From NCBI GenBank assembly GCA_934597255.1, contig CAKTQV010000002.1:210610-274609 (forward strand): a DNA stretch of 64,000 nucleotides. Direction: 5' to 3'. Positions 1 through 8,517 of this stretch are shown piece by piece. The notes under the pieces are model-generated. The model ran no database searches. It worked only from the letters and a program-made list of their open reading frames with translations, and was not told the origin of the DNA. Within the stretch, counting starts at the first letter, position 1, and the number at the start of each line of letters is the position of its first letter. The position numbers were made by a program, and so were the translations under genes. This DNA is from an uncultured Oscillospiraceae bacterium. GTDB lineage: Bacteria > Bacillota > Clostridia > Oscillospirales > Oscillospiraceae.

Positions 1-417
1 CGAGCCGGGAATCAAAGCAAAATACACCGGCGCATCCACGTTAGCGGCCAAAGCGTTCACATAGCCCACGCGCTCAACGATCTCTTCGTCCGCCGGCGCA
101 TGAAACGCCTCGAGCAGATAGCCGTCCGAGCCGTAAAACACGCCCTTGTTTTCCTCTTTCCCGCACAGACGCTCACAGCGCGCCTTTATGGTCGTCCACG
201 CATCTCGGAAGGGGAACTGATCGGTCGTGTAGCTTTCAAAGCCTGACGTGAAACCGCCGTCAAACAGCGCCTTGAAACTGAATTTCGGCGCCGCCGTCAG
301 ATAGCGGTTTTCCCGCTCGGAAAAATCCCGGTCCGGCATCGCCAGAAATAGAACAAAAAAGGCGGCTATAAACGCAATAAACACGCCGATTACAGAAATT
401 TTATAACTTTTCTTCAT
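1..417 (-). CDS. DHHW/AlgJ-like acetylation partner, C-terminus cut by window edge
   Basis: Only the first 139 residues lie in the window. They start MKKSYKISVIGVF, a single N-terminal membrane segment (about residues 7-28), followed by a periplasm-type domain with DRDFSERENR, DQFPFRDAW and ENKGVFYGSDGYL. These phrases are typical of DHHW-family proteins, relatives of AlgJ/AlgX that accept acyl groups from an MBOAT partner and pass them to an extracellular polymer. An AGGAGGGAT site sits before the ATG, and the stop of the MBOAT gene is 15 bases upstream, so the two are co-transcribed. The catalytic SGNH-like motifs would lie beyond the edge and cannot be checked. Confidence 0.8.
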   Translation of the reverse strand, partial: MKKSYKISVIGVFIAFIAAFFVLFLAMPDRDFSERENRYLTAAPKFSFKALFDGGFTSGFESYTTDQFPFRDAWTTIKARCERLCGKEENKGVFYGSDGYLLEAFHAPADEEIVERVGYVNALAANVDAPVYFALIPGS

Positions 418-432
418 CTTTGTTATCCCTCC

Positions 433-1830
433 TTAAAACCGGAAATACAGGAAGGGGTTATACGTCGAATCGACCAGATAGGCCGTCGAGATGCCGAGAA
501 CCAGCAAAATGAGAAGAGGGGAGAGAACGCCCTTTGCCTTCGCCGGGAGCTTCCCATAAAGCTTTTTCCCAAGCGGGACGCAGGCGACCGCGGCGATCAG
601 GAGCAGCACGGCAAAGTTGGCAAGGTAAAACAGATCCGCCGAAGCAATGAAGCCGGCCTGCCCGAAGCCATACATGGCGCGGAAGAATACCAGCGTCTGC
701 GAAACGGAGCTTTGCTGAAAGATGACCCATCCCGAAAACGCGACAAGCAGTGTGTAAACATGGCCGATGAATTTCGGCGCCCGGTCAAGCCATTTGAGCA
801 GGAAGCATTTCTCCAGAATAAGAAAGAACGCGTAATAAATGCCCCAGAACAGGAACGTCCAGTTCGCTCCATGCCAGAAGCCCGTGAGCGCCCAGACAAT
901 AAAGATGTTGACAAGCTGACGGGCGAGACCGTGCCGGTTGCCGCCGAGGGGGATATAAACATAGTCGCGGAACCAGCTGCCGAGACTGATATGCCAGCGA
1001 CGCCAGAATTCCGTTACCGAACGGGAGATATACGGGTAATTGAAGTTTTCCAGAAACTCAAAGCCAAGCATGCGCCCCAGACCGATGGCCATGTCGGAAT
1101 AGCCGGAAAAATCGAAATAGATCTGCATGGAAAAGGCAAGTGCGCCGAGCCACGCACCGACGAAGGTCAGCTCGCCGGCCGGCGTGTTGGCGTAAGCATC
1201 CCAGAGCATACCGATGTTATTGGCGATGAGCACCTTTTTCCCCAGCCCGACGATGAAGCGCTCCACGCCGGAAGCGAATTTATCCAGCGAGTGCTCCCGA
1301 TAATCAAGCTGATCGGCTATATCCTTGTATCGTACGATGGGCCCGGCAATGAGCTGCGGAAAGAGCGCGACAAAGGTACCGAATTTGATGAAATCACGCT
1401 GCACGCCCGCATCGCCGCGGTAAACGTCTATGGGATAGCTCATAGTCTGGAAGGTGTAAAAGCTGATGCCGATGGGCAGAGCCAGTCCCAGCGTCGGGAT
1501 CGAAATACCGGGGATCTGGCTGAGCGTCTGCGCCACGAGATCAAAGTATTTGAAGAAGAACAGCAGCGCAAGATTGACGACCGTGTTGACGACCAGAACC
1601 GTATGAGCGCGGCGGCGCCGGTCGCGGTATTTCTCAATCAGAAGCCCGCTGATGTAGTTGATGCAGATCGACGCCAGCATCAGCACGATATAAACCGGCT
1701 CGCCCCAGCCGTAGAACACAAAATTGACGATAAACAGCCACAGATTACGGCCGCGCGCCGGCACGAGGTAGTAAACAGCCAGAACGACCGGCAGATAGAT
1801 GAACAGGAAAAGGATGCTGGAAAATACCAT
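433..1830 (-). CDS. MBOAT family O-acyltransferase (AlgI/DltB-like)
   Basis: A 465-residue polytopic membrane protein beginning MVFSSILFLFIYLPVVL, the usual AlgI-type N-terminus. It carries the family signatures LPIGISFYTFQTMSY (about residues 118-132), GPIVRYKDI, FSGYSDMAIGLGRMLGF, RRWHISLGSWFRDYVYIPLGG and WALTGFWHGANWTF, which holds the invariant membrane histidine. Length matches AlgI homologues. Such proteins move an acyl group, usually acetyl, across the membrane for transfer to an exopolysaccharide or wall polymer. The ribosome site GGAGGAATAATACC overlaps the stop of the upstream recombinase gene, and the DHHW partner follows. The acceptor polymer is unknown. Confidence 0.93.
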   Translation of the reverse strand: MVFSSILFLFIYLPVVLAVYYLVPARGRNLWLFIVNFVFYGWGEPVYIVLMLASICINYISGLLIEKYRDRRRRAHTVLVVNTVVNLALLFFFKYFDLVAQTLSQIPGISIPTLGLALPIGISFYTFQTMSYPIDVYRGDAGVQRDFIKFGTFVALFPQLIAGPIVRYKDIADQLDYREHSLDKFASGVERFIVGLGKKVLIANNIGMLWDAYANTPAGELTFVGAWLGALAFSMQIYFDFSGYSDMAIGLGRMLGFEFLENFNYPYISRSVTEFWRRWHISLGSWFRDYVYIPLGGNRHGLARQLVNIFIVWALTGFWHGANWTFLFWGIYYAFFLILEKCFLLKWLDRAPKFIGHVYTLLVAFSGWVIFQQSSVSQTLVFFRAMYGFGQAGFIASADLFYLANFAVLLLIAAVACVPLGKKLYGKLPAKAKGVLSPLLILLVLGISTAYLVDSTYNPFLYFRF

Positions 1831-1835
1831 TGGTA

Positions 1836-2816
1836 TTATTCCTCCGTCTTTGTTTTTTCGGGTGTAAACTTCGCCAGGGGATTGGCCAGCGCCGCCGTGC
1901 GCAGCTCGGAGTCGGCAATGTGCGTGTATATCTGCGTCGTATTCAGACTTTCGTGGCCGAGAACCTCCTGCAGCGTTCGGACGTCAACGCCGTTTTGCAG
2001 CATGAGCGTCGCAGCCGTATGCCGCAGCTTGTGCGTGGAATAGGCGCTGGGGTCAATGCCGGCCTTGGCAAGCGTCTTTTTCACCATGACCTGAACCGCA
2101 TCCACGCTCATCCGCCGGCGCCGCGCCGACAGAAACATGGCGTTTTTATCAATGGCCGCGATCGAGCGCCGGACCGCAAGCCAGTCGTTGATGGCCTCGC
2201 AACTGCTTTCATTGAGATAAACGACGCGTTCCTTGCCGCCCTTGCCGCGGATCAGGATGTGATCGTCATGGATATCGGTCAGATTCATGCCGACCATTTC
2301 CGAAATACGCAGACCGCAATTGAGGAAAAGGCAGAGGATGCAGTAATCGCGCTCCTGGTTTTTCCCATCCACCGCCGCCAGGAGGCGCTGACTTTGTTCC
2401 AGCGTCAGATAGCGGGGAAGAGACTTTTTCAGCTTTGGCGTATCCATATCCTGCACCGGATTGGACGCAAGCTGCTTGGTCTTGACCGTAAGGTAATTGT
2501 AAAGGCCCTTGATCGAGGTTATCATGCGCGCGCGGCTGGCCGCGGACAGGGCGCGGTCACGCGAGAGGTAGGCCATAAAATCGTAGACCTCCGACAGGGT
2601 GACCGACGCAAAGAAATCCAGATCAAGCTCATTGATAGAGATATCCTCAAGCTCAGTCCCGCGTGGGACCAGCCCGCGTACAAGCTTCATATAGCGGGCA
2701 AACGTGCGCAGATCGAGAAAATACGAATCGACCGTCGCCCTGGCTTGGCCTTTGATCGTCTCGTGATAGACCAGAAAATCACGGATGACTGCCGGCGCTT
2801 CCTTATGATAGTCCAT
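1836..2816 (-). CDS. Tyrosine recombinase, XerC/XerD type
   Basis: A 326-residue phage-integrase-family recombinase with an N-terminal SAM-like core-binding domain (about 1-120) and a C-terminal catalytic domain. The catalytic set is visible: Arg in NCGLRISEMVG, Lys in GKGGKERVVYL, HKLRHTAATLML, LGHESLNTTQ and the nucleophilic Tyr in IYTHI. Start ATG follows TTTGGGAGGCGGTTT. It is distinct from the XerD-like protein at 13597-14487. It is the first gene of an operon with the MBOAT and DHHW genes, and a dif-shaped 28-bp palindrome lies 73 bp upstream of its start. Either it is a second housekeeping Xer protein or a locus-specific recombinase. The family is certain, the role is not. Confidence 0.9.
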   Translation of the reverse strand: MDYHKEAPAVIRDFLVYHETIKGQARATVDSYFLDLRTFARYMKLVRGLVPRGTELEDISINELDLDFFASVTLSEVYDFMAYLSRDRALSAASRARMITSIKGLYNYLTVKTKQLASNPVQDMDTPKLKKSLPRYLTLEQSQRLLAAVDGKNQERDYCILCLFLNCGLRISEMVGMNLTDIHDDHILIRGKGGKERVVYLNESSCEAINDWLAVRRSIAAIDKNAMFLSARRRRMSVDAVQVMVKKTLAKAGIDPSAYSTHKLRHTAATLMLQNGVDVRTLQEVLGHESLNTTQIYTHIADSELRTAALANPLAKFTPEKTKTEE

Positions 2817-2841
2817 AAACCGCCTCCCAAATTACCCGACC

Positions 2842-2870
2842 ATCATAGCAGAGAAGAAGCCGCTTGTCCA
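2842..2870 (-). promoter_or_regulatory. Promoter for the recombinase-MBOAT-DHHW operon
   Basis: On the minus strand, TGGACA (-35) and TATGAT (-10) are separated by 17 bases, with a TG extension one base before the -10. The predicted transcript starts about 20 bases before the recombinase start codon region and includes its GGGAGG site. Confidence 0.6.
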
Positions 2871-2886
2871 CCGGCAAATACACTAA

Positions 2887-2918
2887 AAATTCGGCATAAT
2901 TAATATTATGCCGAATTT
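2887..2918 (-). terminator. Perfect palindrome: terminator and/or dif-like Xer site
   Basis: Fourteen-base perfect inverted arms (2887-2900 and 2905-2918) around a 4-base loop overlap the stop codon of the DUF6873 gene and are followed on the minus strand by ATTTTTAG, as in an intrinsic terminator. The central 28 bases (2889-2916) also have dif geometry: an 11-base arm ending GCATAA, a 6-base centre TTAATA and an 11-base arm beginning TTATG. The stem is AT-rich in its inner half, unusual for a terminator. See findings. Confidence 0.75.
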
Positions 2919-3612
2919 AGGGGAGGGCAAATGCGCCGCCGATGTCTATAAGAGGCCCATCCGTCAGAAACAGCGGGCGAACCTGCCTGCTGCGCAGGAA
3001 ATCGAGAATGCGAGCCCGGTCGGGATGTCCGTCGAGCGAGCCGGTAAACGCGAGCGTGTCCGCACCGATCCGAAAGCTCGCGCCGCCGATAAAGCCTTCG
3101 TTGAATCCTTCCAGACGCACCGCGCCCGGCGTTATGTCCAACACGGCCAGACCGGCGCGTTTCGCGGCTCTGGAGACGCCGGCATCCGCCGTAATAATGG
3201 AATCATCGTTTACAGGCGCCGCAGCGCAGCGCGTATAGCCCTGAGCCACAGCGACAAGCGTCCGGGCGGAAAACAGCCGCAGCGCGGCCGGGTCCGCCGT
3301 GACGGGATTGCATATGAGAAAAGCTCCCGTGTCCAGCACGCACAGTCCGGCATCCTGCGGGTATCGGCTTCCTTCGCAGCCCTCGGCACGGACAACGGAA
3401 TACCCTCTATTCGTTAATAAATTCACAAATGAGCCATCCTGCCCCTTGGACACAACAATGGTCTTTCCACACCGCGCCATGCTCAGATCCGCGTGACCGC
3501 TAAGACGCGGATTGATCAGCGGGTTATCCGGCATCCAGAGCGCCTCAAGGCCGCATCTTTCCAGCCCGCGCGCAAGAAGCGGACGGTATCTCTCCCCTGC
3601 GGCCACGATCAT
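2917..3612 (-). CDS. DUF6873-type (GME-fold-like) protein
   Basis: A 231-residue soluble protein. It resembles the clostridial DUF6873 family, proposed to have a guanidine-modifying-enzyme-like fold, by its DNPLINPRLSGHADLS start region, QGYTRCAAAPVNDDSIIT and FNEGFIGGASFRIG. The reaction is unknown. The ATG overlaps the radA stop as ATGA, so translation is coupled to radA; the gene ends in the palindrome at 2887-2918. Assignment rests on recalled family features, so the family name is less sure than the gene itself. Confidence 0.7.
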   Translation of the reverse strand: MIVAAGERYRPLLARGLERCGLEALWMPDNPLINPRLSGHADLSMARCGKTIVVSKGQDGSFVNLLTNRGYSVVRAEGCEGSRYPQDAGLCVLDTGAFLICNPVTADPAALRLFSARTLVAVAQGYTRCAAAPVNDDSIITADAGVSRAAKRAGLAVLDITPGAVRLEGFNEGFIGGASFRIGADTLAFTGSLDGHPDRARILDFLRSRQVRPLFLTDGPLIDIGGAFALP

Positions 3613-4964
3613 GCCAGTATGGCGTCGATCGCCTCACGAAGCGTTTTCACGCGCACAAGCTCCAGCCTCTTCGGCGCTTTGAACTCGCCTCTTATCTGCG
3701 CCGGGACAACACAGCTCCGGAAGCCCAGGCGCGCGATCTCCGCCAGGCGCTGGTCGAGCCCCTGCACGCTCCGTATCTCCCCGGTAAGCCCCACTTCCCC
3801 GACGGCAGCCATCGTATCCGGGACCGGACGGTCGCGGAAGCTGGACGCAAGCGCGAGACAGCTTGCCAGATCGGCGGCCGGCTCGTCCAGGTCAAGCCCG
3901 CCGATAACGTTCAGATACGCGTCGCAGGCGGAAAACGCCATGCCGGCGCGTTTTTCCAGAACCGCCAGCAAAAGCGCCATGCGGTTGTAATCAAAGCCGT
4001 TGGCATTGCGGCGGCCGGCGGCAAAACCGGTCGGCGTGGCCAGCGCCTGAATCTCCGCAAGGATTGGGCGCGAACCCTCCATGACGCAGGTAACGCAGGT
4101 CCCGGGACTGTTCTGCGGCCGTCCGGACAGCATCATTTCCGACGGGTTCGGCACTTCGCACAGTCCCTGCCGCTGCATCTCAAAAACGCCGATCTCGTTG
4201 GTCGAGCCAAAGCGGTTTTTTTCCGCGCGGAGAATGCGATAGCTGTAGTTTCCGTCGCCGGACAGCTGCAGAACGCAGTCCACCATATGCTCCAGCACCT
4301 TCGGCCCGGCAATGGCCCCCTCCTTGTTCACATGACCGACGACAAACGCCGTAAAGTCGTTCGCCTTTGCAAGCCGCATGATCTCCATGGCGCAGGCCTT
4401 TACCTGACCGACGCTGCCCGGAGCCGTCGAAAGCTCCGGGTCGTAGACCGTCTGAATGGAGTCGATGATAACAAGATCCGGGTCGAGCTGGCCGATGGCG
4501 GCGATCACGTCGTTTATATCCGTGCCGGCCAGCACATAGATCTCATCTCTGGCCACATGCAGCCGCTCGGCGCGCATTTTGAGCTGACGCTCCGATTCCT
4601 CGCCCGTGACATACAGGATCTTCTCCTCCGCGCCGACGTTGCCGCACACCTGCAGCAGCAGCGTGGACTTCCCGATGCCCGGTGAACCGCCGAACAGAAC
4701 GATGCTCCCCCGCACGGCTCCTCCGCCAAGCACGCGGTCAAGCTCGCCGATACCGGTGGAAAAGCGGAGCTCATCGTGGCCGTCCAGTTCGCGCAGGCGC
4801 TTCGGCGTCTGCCGCAGCACCGGCGCCGTTTTCACGGCCGCTGTTTTTTTCGCCGCCGGAGCCTCCACCAATGTGTTCCAGGCGCCGCAGGCCGGACACT
4901 GTCCCTGCCAGCGCGCCGTTTCATTCCCGCACGACGAACAGTAAAAAACCGTTTTTTCTTTCAT
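3609..4964 (-). CDS. radA: DNA repair protein RadA/Sms
   Basis: A 451-residue RecA-like ATPase that helps process recombination branches. In order: an N-terminal zinc finger (CSSCGNETARWQGQCPACG), a RecA core with Walker A GGSPGIGKST, the RadA-specific KNRFGSTNEIGVFEM motif, and a C-terminal Lon-like domain. An open frame extends 39 codons further upstream, but MKEKTVFYCSSCG is the family's normal N-terminus. Its ATG also overlaps the upstream amidase stop (ATGA at 4961-4964), which fixes the start at 4964. It sits between a cwlD-like gene and the DUF6873 gene. Confidence 0.96.
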   Translation of the reverse strand: MKEKTVFYCSSCGNETARWQGQCPACGAWNTLVEAPAAKKTAAVKTAPVLRQTPKRLRELDGHDELRFSTGIGELDRVLGGGAVRGSIVLFGGSPGIGKSTLLLQVCGNVGAEEKILYVTGEESERQLKMRAERLHVARDEIYVLAGTDINDVIAAIGQLDPDLVIIDSIQTVYDPELSTAPGSVGQVKACAMEIMRLAKANDFTAFVVGHVNKEGAIAGPKVLEHMVDCVLQLSGDGNYSYRILRAEKNRFGSTNEIGVFEMQRQGLCEVPNPSEMMLSGRPQNSPGTCVTCVMEGSRPILAEIQALATPTGFAAGRRNANGFDYNRMALLLAVLEKRAGMAFSACDAYLNVIGGLDLDEPAADLASCLALASSFRDRPVPDTMAAVGEVGLTGEIRSVQGLDQRLAEIARLGFRSCVVPAQIRGEFKAPKRLELVRVKTLREAIDAILA

Positions 4965-5668
4965 GTCACGACACCTCTTGTGTATTGCAGATACGAGCCG
5001 AACAGGACCGCCGCGAGCTGGAGACGGTAATGCTCGGTTTTGAGCTGTGCAAGTTCGCCGGGATTGGACAAAAAGCCGCATTCGACCAGCACGGCACGGC
5101 AGCCGGCGTTTTTCATCAGATATATATCCTCCGACATCCGTGCCGCCATACGACGGTTCTGCGGGGCAAGCTGCGCGGTGAGGTTTGCCTGCAGGATCGC
5201 AGCAAGCTCGTCGCCGCCGGGCACAGCGCCGTAAAACACCTGCGGCCCGCTTGGACGCGACGCGGAAAAGAAGTTCTGATGTATGCTCAGAAGCAGCGCG
5301 CCGGGCGTCTCCCGGATCAGCGCAAGGCGCGCGTGCTGATCGGCCACCTTCATGCGCGATACGGTATCCGCCTCCGGCGGGTAATCAATATCCCCGCTCT
5401 CCCGCGTCATCCGCGTTTCCGTACCGCACAGCACGGCGATCGCCTGCAGACGCAGCGCAATGTCCAGATTGATATCCGCCTCCTGCGTCCCGTCCGACGC
5501 TACGGCGCCGCCGTCGGCCCCGCCGTGTCCCGCGTCGATGATAAGGACCGGCGCCGCTGCGTTTTCGGACGCAGCCGGCAGCACCGACGGCTTTACCAGC
5601 AGGATCAAAGCCACCAGCACGGCAAGCGCCGGCGCAATATAATACAGTTTCCTTGCGTTTGACATCAT
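4961..5668 (-). CDS. cwlD: N-acetylmuramoyl-L-alanine amidase, CwlD-like
   Basis: A 235-residue zinc amidase with one N-terminal membrane anchor (about 8-28) and an Amidase_3 domain. Zinc and catalytic residues are visible in IDAGHGGADGG (His), TQEADINLDIALRL (Glu), LSIHQNFF (His) and VECGFLSN (Glu). In Bacillus, CwlD makes muramic-delta-lactam in the spore cortex; size, anchor and the sporulating host support that role, but other wall amidases share the fold. The start is ATG at 5668: GAGGTGG lies 8 bases upstream. A GTG codon 9 bases further up falls inside that ribosome site. Confidence 0.85.
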   Translation of the reverse strand: MMSNARKLYYIAPALAVLVALILLVKPSVLPAASENAAAPVLIIDAGHGGADGGAVASDGTQEADINLDIALRLQAIAVLCGTETRMTRESGDIDYPPEADTVSRMKVADQHARLALIRETPGALLLSIHQNFFSASRPSGPQVFYGAVPGGDELAAILQANLTAQLAPQNRRMAARMSEDIYLMKNAGCRAVLVECGFLSNPGELAQLKTEHYRLQLAAVLFGSYLQYTRGVVT

Positions 5669-5718
5669 GCGGCCCACCTCATTTTAACATATATGAGGCG
5701 GGCCGTACATCTATGATT

Positions 5719-6909
5719 TTATGTTTTTAAAAAAGCCTCAAGCCGGTCGCAGCCCCGCTCAATGTTCTCCATGGAAGCCGCGTAGCTCCAGCGGGCAAAA
5801 TTGGCGATCCCAAAGGCTTTGCCCGGCGTGAGCGCCACAAAGCTTTTTTCCAGAAACGCCTCACAGAAATCGGCGTCGTCCCGGATGACGCGCCCGCCCA
5901 GCGTCCGTCCGATCAGCTTTTCAATATTGAGCATCACATAAAACGCGCCCTGCGGCTCCAGACAGCTCACGCCGTCCATGGCGGCAATGCGCCCGATCAG
6001 ATACCGGCGGCGCTGCTCAAACGCCCGGCGCATCTCCTCCACCGTGTCGTCGTGGCCCAGAAACGCCTCCGCTGCGGCACACTGGCACATGGTCGCCGGC
6101 GCGCCGGTGGAATGGGACAGATAGCTGCTCATGCGCTTGGCGATCTCCGCGTTGGAGGCCGAATAGCCGATGCGCCAGCCGGTCATGGCATAGGTCTTGG
6201 ACGCGCCGTTGACCACGACCGTCCGCTCCCTGGCGTCGTCGCTGAGCGACGCGAAGCTGGTGAAGACCGTTCCGTCGTAAACCAGCCGGTTATATATCTC
6301 GTCAGAGACAACGTACAGATCATGGCGGCGGCACACCCCGGCCAGCCGGGACAGCTCCTCGCGGGTGTAGACCATGCCGGTCGGATTGGACGGGCTGTTG
6401 AGAATGAGCAGCTTCGTCCGCGGCGTGACCGCCGCCTCCAGCTGTTCCGCCGTGATCTTGAAGCCCTGGCTTTCCGGGGCTTTGATCACGACCGGCACGC
6501 CGCCGGCCATGCGGATCATCTCCAGATAGCTGACCCAATAGGGCGAGGGCAGGATCACTTCATCCCCCGGCTCGACCAGCACCTGCAGCGCCACAAAGAT
6601 CACATGCTTTGCACCGCTCGCGATCACGATCTGCGTATAGTCATAGTCCAGACCGCAGTCCTTCTTCAAACGAAAGGCCGCCGCTCTGCGCACATCGACC
6701 GTTCCGGCCGCGGGCGTGTATTTTGTCTTTCCGTCCCGTATGGCCTCCATGCCAACGGTCTTGATCGCCTCCGGCGTATCGAAATCCGGCTCGCCGATTC
6801 CAAAATTCAGTACATCCTTCCCCTCCGCCCGAAGCGCCTTGGCCTTCGTGTCCACGGCCAGCGTGGCGGACGGCTGGATATTCATCGCGATCTGCGACAG
6901 CTTTTTCAT
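5719..6909 (-). CDS. Class I/II pyridoxal-phosphate aminotransferase, aspartate type
   Basis: A 396-residue fold-type I aminotransferase, probably aspartate aminotransferase. Features are FGIGEPDFDTP near the N-terminus, SNPTGMVYTREEL, the PLP-binding lysine in NGASKTYAMTGWRIGYS (about residue 234) and a C-terminal RWSYA arginine region that binds the substrate carboxylate. The start follows AAGGAGGCGATATC. It has its own promoter just inside the spoIVA 3' end. Substrate may be aspartate, alanine or an aromatic amino acid; the sequence does not settle this. Confidence 0.88.
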   Translation of the reverse strand: MKKLSQIAMNIQPSATLAVDTKAKALRAEGKDVLNFGIGEPDFDTPEAIKTVGMEAIRDGKTKYTPAAGTVDVRRAAAFRLKKDCGLDYDYTQIVIASGAKHVIFVALQVLVEPGDEVILPSPYWVSYLEMIRMAGGVPVVIKAPESQGFKITAEQLEAAVTPRTKLLILNSPSNPTGMVYTREELSRLAGVCRRHDLYVVSDEIYNRLVYDGTVFTSFASLSDDARERTVVVNGASKTYAMTGWRIGYSASNAEIAKRMSSYLSHSTGAPATMCQCAAAEAFLGHDDTVEEMRRAFEQRRRYLIGRIAAMDGVSCLEPQGAFYVMLNIEKLIGRTLGGRVIRDDADFCEAFLEKSFVALTPGKAFGIANFARWSYAASMENIERGCDRLEAFLKT

Positions 6910-6936
6910 GATATCGCCTCCTTAGTATACTCCGAA

Positions 6937-6965
6937 ATTATAATCCGCGCCGGATGCAATTGCAA
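6937..6965 (-). promoter_or_regulatory. Promoter of the aminotransferase gene
   Basis: Minus strand TTGCAA (-35), 17-base spacer, TATAAT (-10, perfect). It begins directly after the spoIVA stop codon and ends about 28 bases before the aminotransferase start. Confidence 0.65.
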
Positions 6966-8438
6966 CTATATAATAATGCAGATCAGCCCGTAGGCTCCGT
7001 CGTTGACAACGCGCTGCATGGTAATGCGCAGGCGGTTGCGCACGTTCGGCGGCATACGTCGCAGCTTGGTCGTCAGCCCTTCCTCCGCGATATCATACAG
7101 CGACTTTCCAAATATGTTGGAATCCCATATCTTTGTCACATCGCCGTCGAAGCCCTGCAGCAAAAAGCCCAGAATCTCCTCCGACGCTTTTTCTCCGCCG
7201 ACCGCCGGCGAGACCTCTGTTTCAACGTCCGTCCGGATGATATGAAGCGCGGGCGCCGCCGCCTTGAGCTTGACGCTGTAGTGGCCGCTGCGGCTGACGA
7301 TCTGCGGTTCGTGGAGCACCATCTGCTGAGGCGTCGGCATAACGAGGCCGTACCCCGTTTCGTTCGCCTGCTCGATCGCCGCGTGTACATTATCATACTC
7401 CGCCTTGACGGTCTTGAGCGAGCGCAGCAGATCCATCAGATCGCCGTCATCGTCGATCGAAAAGCCGGACTGTTCGGATATCGTCCGGTAATACAATTCG
7501 CGCGACAGCTCCAGAACGGCCACAGCCGTGCCGGTCCCGGCATCCACGGCGCTCATCCGGGCTGATGTCACGTTCTCCGTCTGGCACAGCCGCGTCAGCA
7601 TACGGTCGCAGTCGTGCAGCGTGGACGTCTGCTGTGCCGATTCCAGAACCGCGGCATACAGCGAATGCTTCAGCTCGTTGTCCGCCGGGAGAGCCTCCAC
7701 CCACGACGGGAGCCAAAGCGACAGCTCGCGCATCGGGAACTGATACAAAAGCCCCTTCATGATCCGATGGATATCCGTCTCCGTCATCGTCATGCAGCTG
7801 ACGGCGATGCATGGGACGCCGTATTTTTCTTCCAGACTTTCGGCAAGCTCCCGGCACTCCTCCCCGGACGGCTCCGCCGCGTTGAGAAGCACAACGAACG
7901 GCTTTCCGATGGCCCGCAGCTCGCTGACGGCCCGTTCCTCCGCCTCGACATAGCTCTGGCGCGGGATATCCGCAATGCTGCCGTCCGTCGTCACGACCAG
8001 TCCGATGGTCGCGTGTTCGGCGATCACCTTCCGCGTTCCGACCTCGGCCGCCTTTGTCATGGGAACCTCGCCTTCAAACCACGGTGTCGTCACCATCCGC
8101 TCCGCGCCGTTTTCCGTGACGCCTTCGGCGTCCGGGATCATGTACCCAACGCAGTCGATCAGCCGCACTGAGGCGCTGGCAGAGCCTTCAAAGACGACGT
8201 CCACCGCTTCCTCCGGGACAAATTTCGGCTCTGCCGTCATAACGGTCCGGCCGGAGCCGGACTGAGGCAGCTCGTCGCGCGCACGCTCCCGCCGGTAGAC
8301 GTTATCAATCCCCGGAATGACCATGAGCTCCATGAAGCGCTTGATAAAGGTCGATTTGCCCGTCCGCACCGGCCCGACGACGCCGATATAGATGTCGCCG
8401 TCCGTTCTGCGGGATATATCCTCATAGATCCTATCCAC
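6966..8438 (-). CDS. spoIVA: Stage IV sporulation protein A (spore coat morphogenetic ATPase)
   Basis: A 490-residue protein matching SpoIVA in length and motifs: DRIYEDISRRTDGDIYIGVV at the N-terminus, P-loop GPVRTGKST, and the long middle and C-terminal domains ending in NDGAYGLICIII. It polymerises with ATP on the forespore surface as the base of the coat. The start is most likely GTG at 8438, since GGGGGG lies 7 bases upstream; an in-frame ATG 15 bases earlier overlaps that ribosome site. The gene follows Nif3 with an 80-base gap containing a possible mother-cell promoter. Confidence 0.96.
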   Translation of the reverse strand: MDRIYEDISRRTDGDIYIGVVGPVRTGKSTFIKRFMELMVIPGIDNVYRRERARDELPQSGSGRTVMTAEPKFVPEEAVDVVFEGSASASVRLIDCVGYMIPDAEGVTENGAERMVTTPWFEGEVPMTKAAEVGTRKVIAEHATIGLVVTTDGSIADIPRQSYVEAEERAVSELRAIGKPFVVLLNAAEPSGEECRELAESLEEKYGVPCIAVSCMTMTETDIHRIMKGLLYQFPMRELSLWLPSWVEALPADNELKHSLYAAVLESAQQTSTLHDCDRMLTRLCQTENVTSARMSAVDAGTGTAVAVLELSRELYYRTISEQSGFSIDDDGDLMDLLRSLKTVKAEYDNVHAAIEQANETGYGLVMPTPQQMVLHEPQIVSRSGHYSVKLKAAAPALHIIRTDVETEVSPAVGGEKASEEILGFLLQGFDGDVTKIWDSNIFGKSLYDIAEEGLTTKLRRMPPNVRNRLRITMQRVVNDGAYGLICIII

Positions 8439-8468
8439 AAAAAATCCCCCCATGGCGTGTTTTGGTAA

Positions 8469-8498
8469 AACTTACGCCGCGGGGGGCTTGTTTATGAC
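8469..8498 (-). promoter_or_regulatory. Possible sigma-E-type promoter of spoIVA
   Basis: Minus strand GTCATAAA, 14-base spacer, CGTAAGTT. This resembles the sigma-E pattern (ATA-containing -35, CATAnnnT-like -10, one mismatch), and it lies 31 bases before spoIVA, which is sigma-E dependent in Bacillus. No good sigma-A promoter is seen here. Confidence 0.4.
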
Positions 8499-8517
8499 TT
8501 TTTATGTGGCCGGGCTG

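Noticed and set aside
5669..5718. Promoter with TAAAAT just before the cwlD-like gene
   Set aside because: The implied transcription start would fall inside the gene's own ribosome site, and the -35 is poor.
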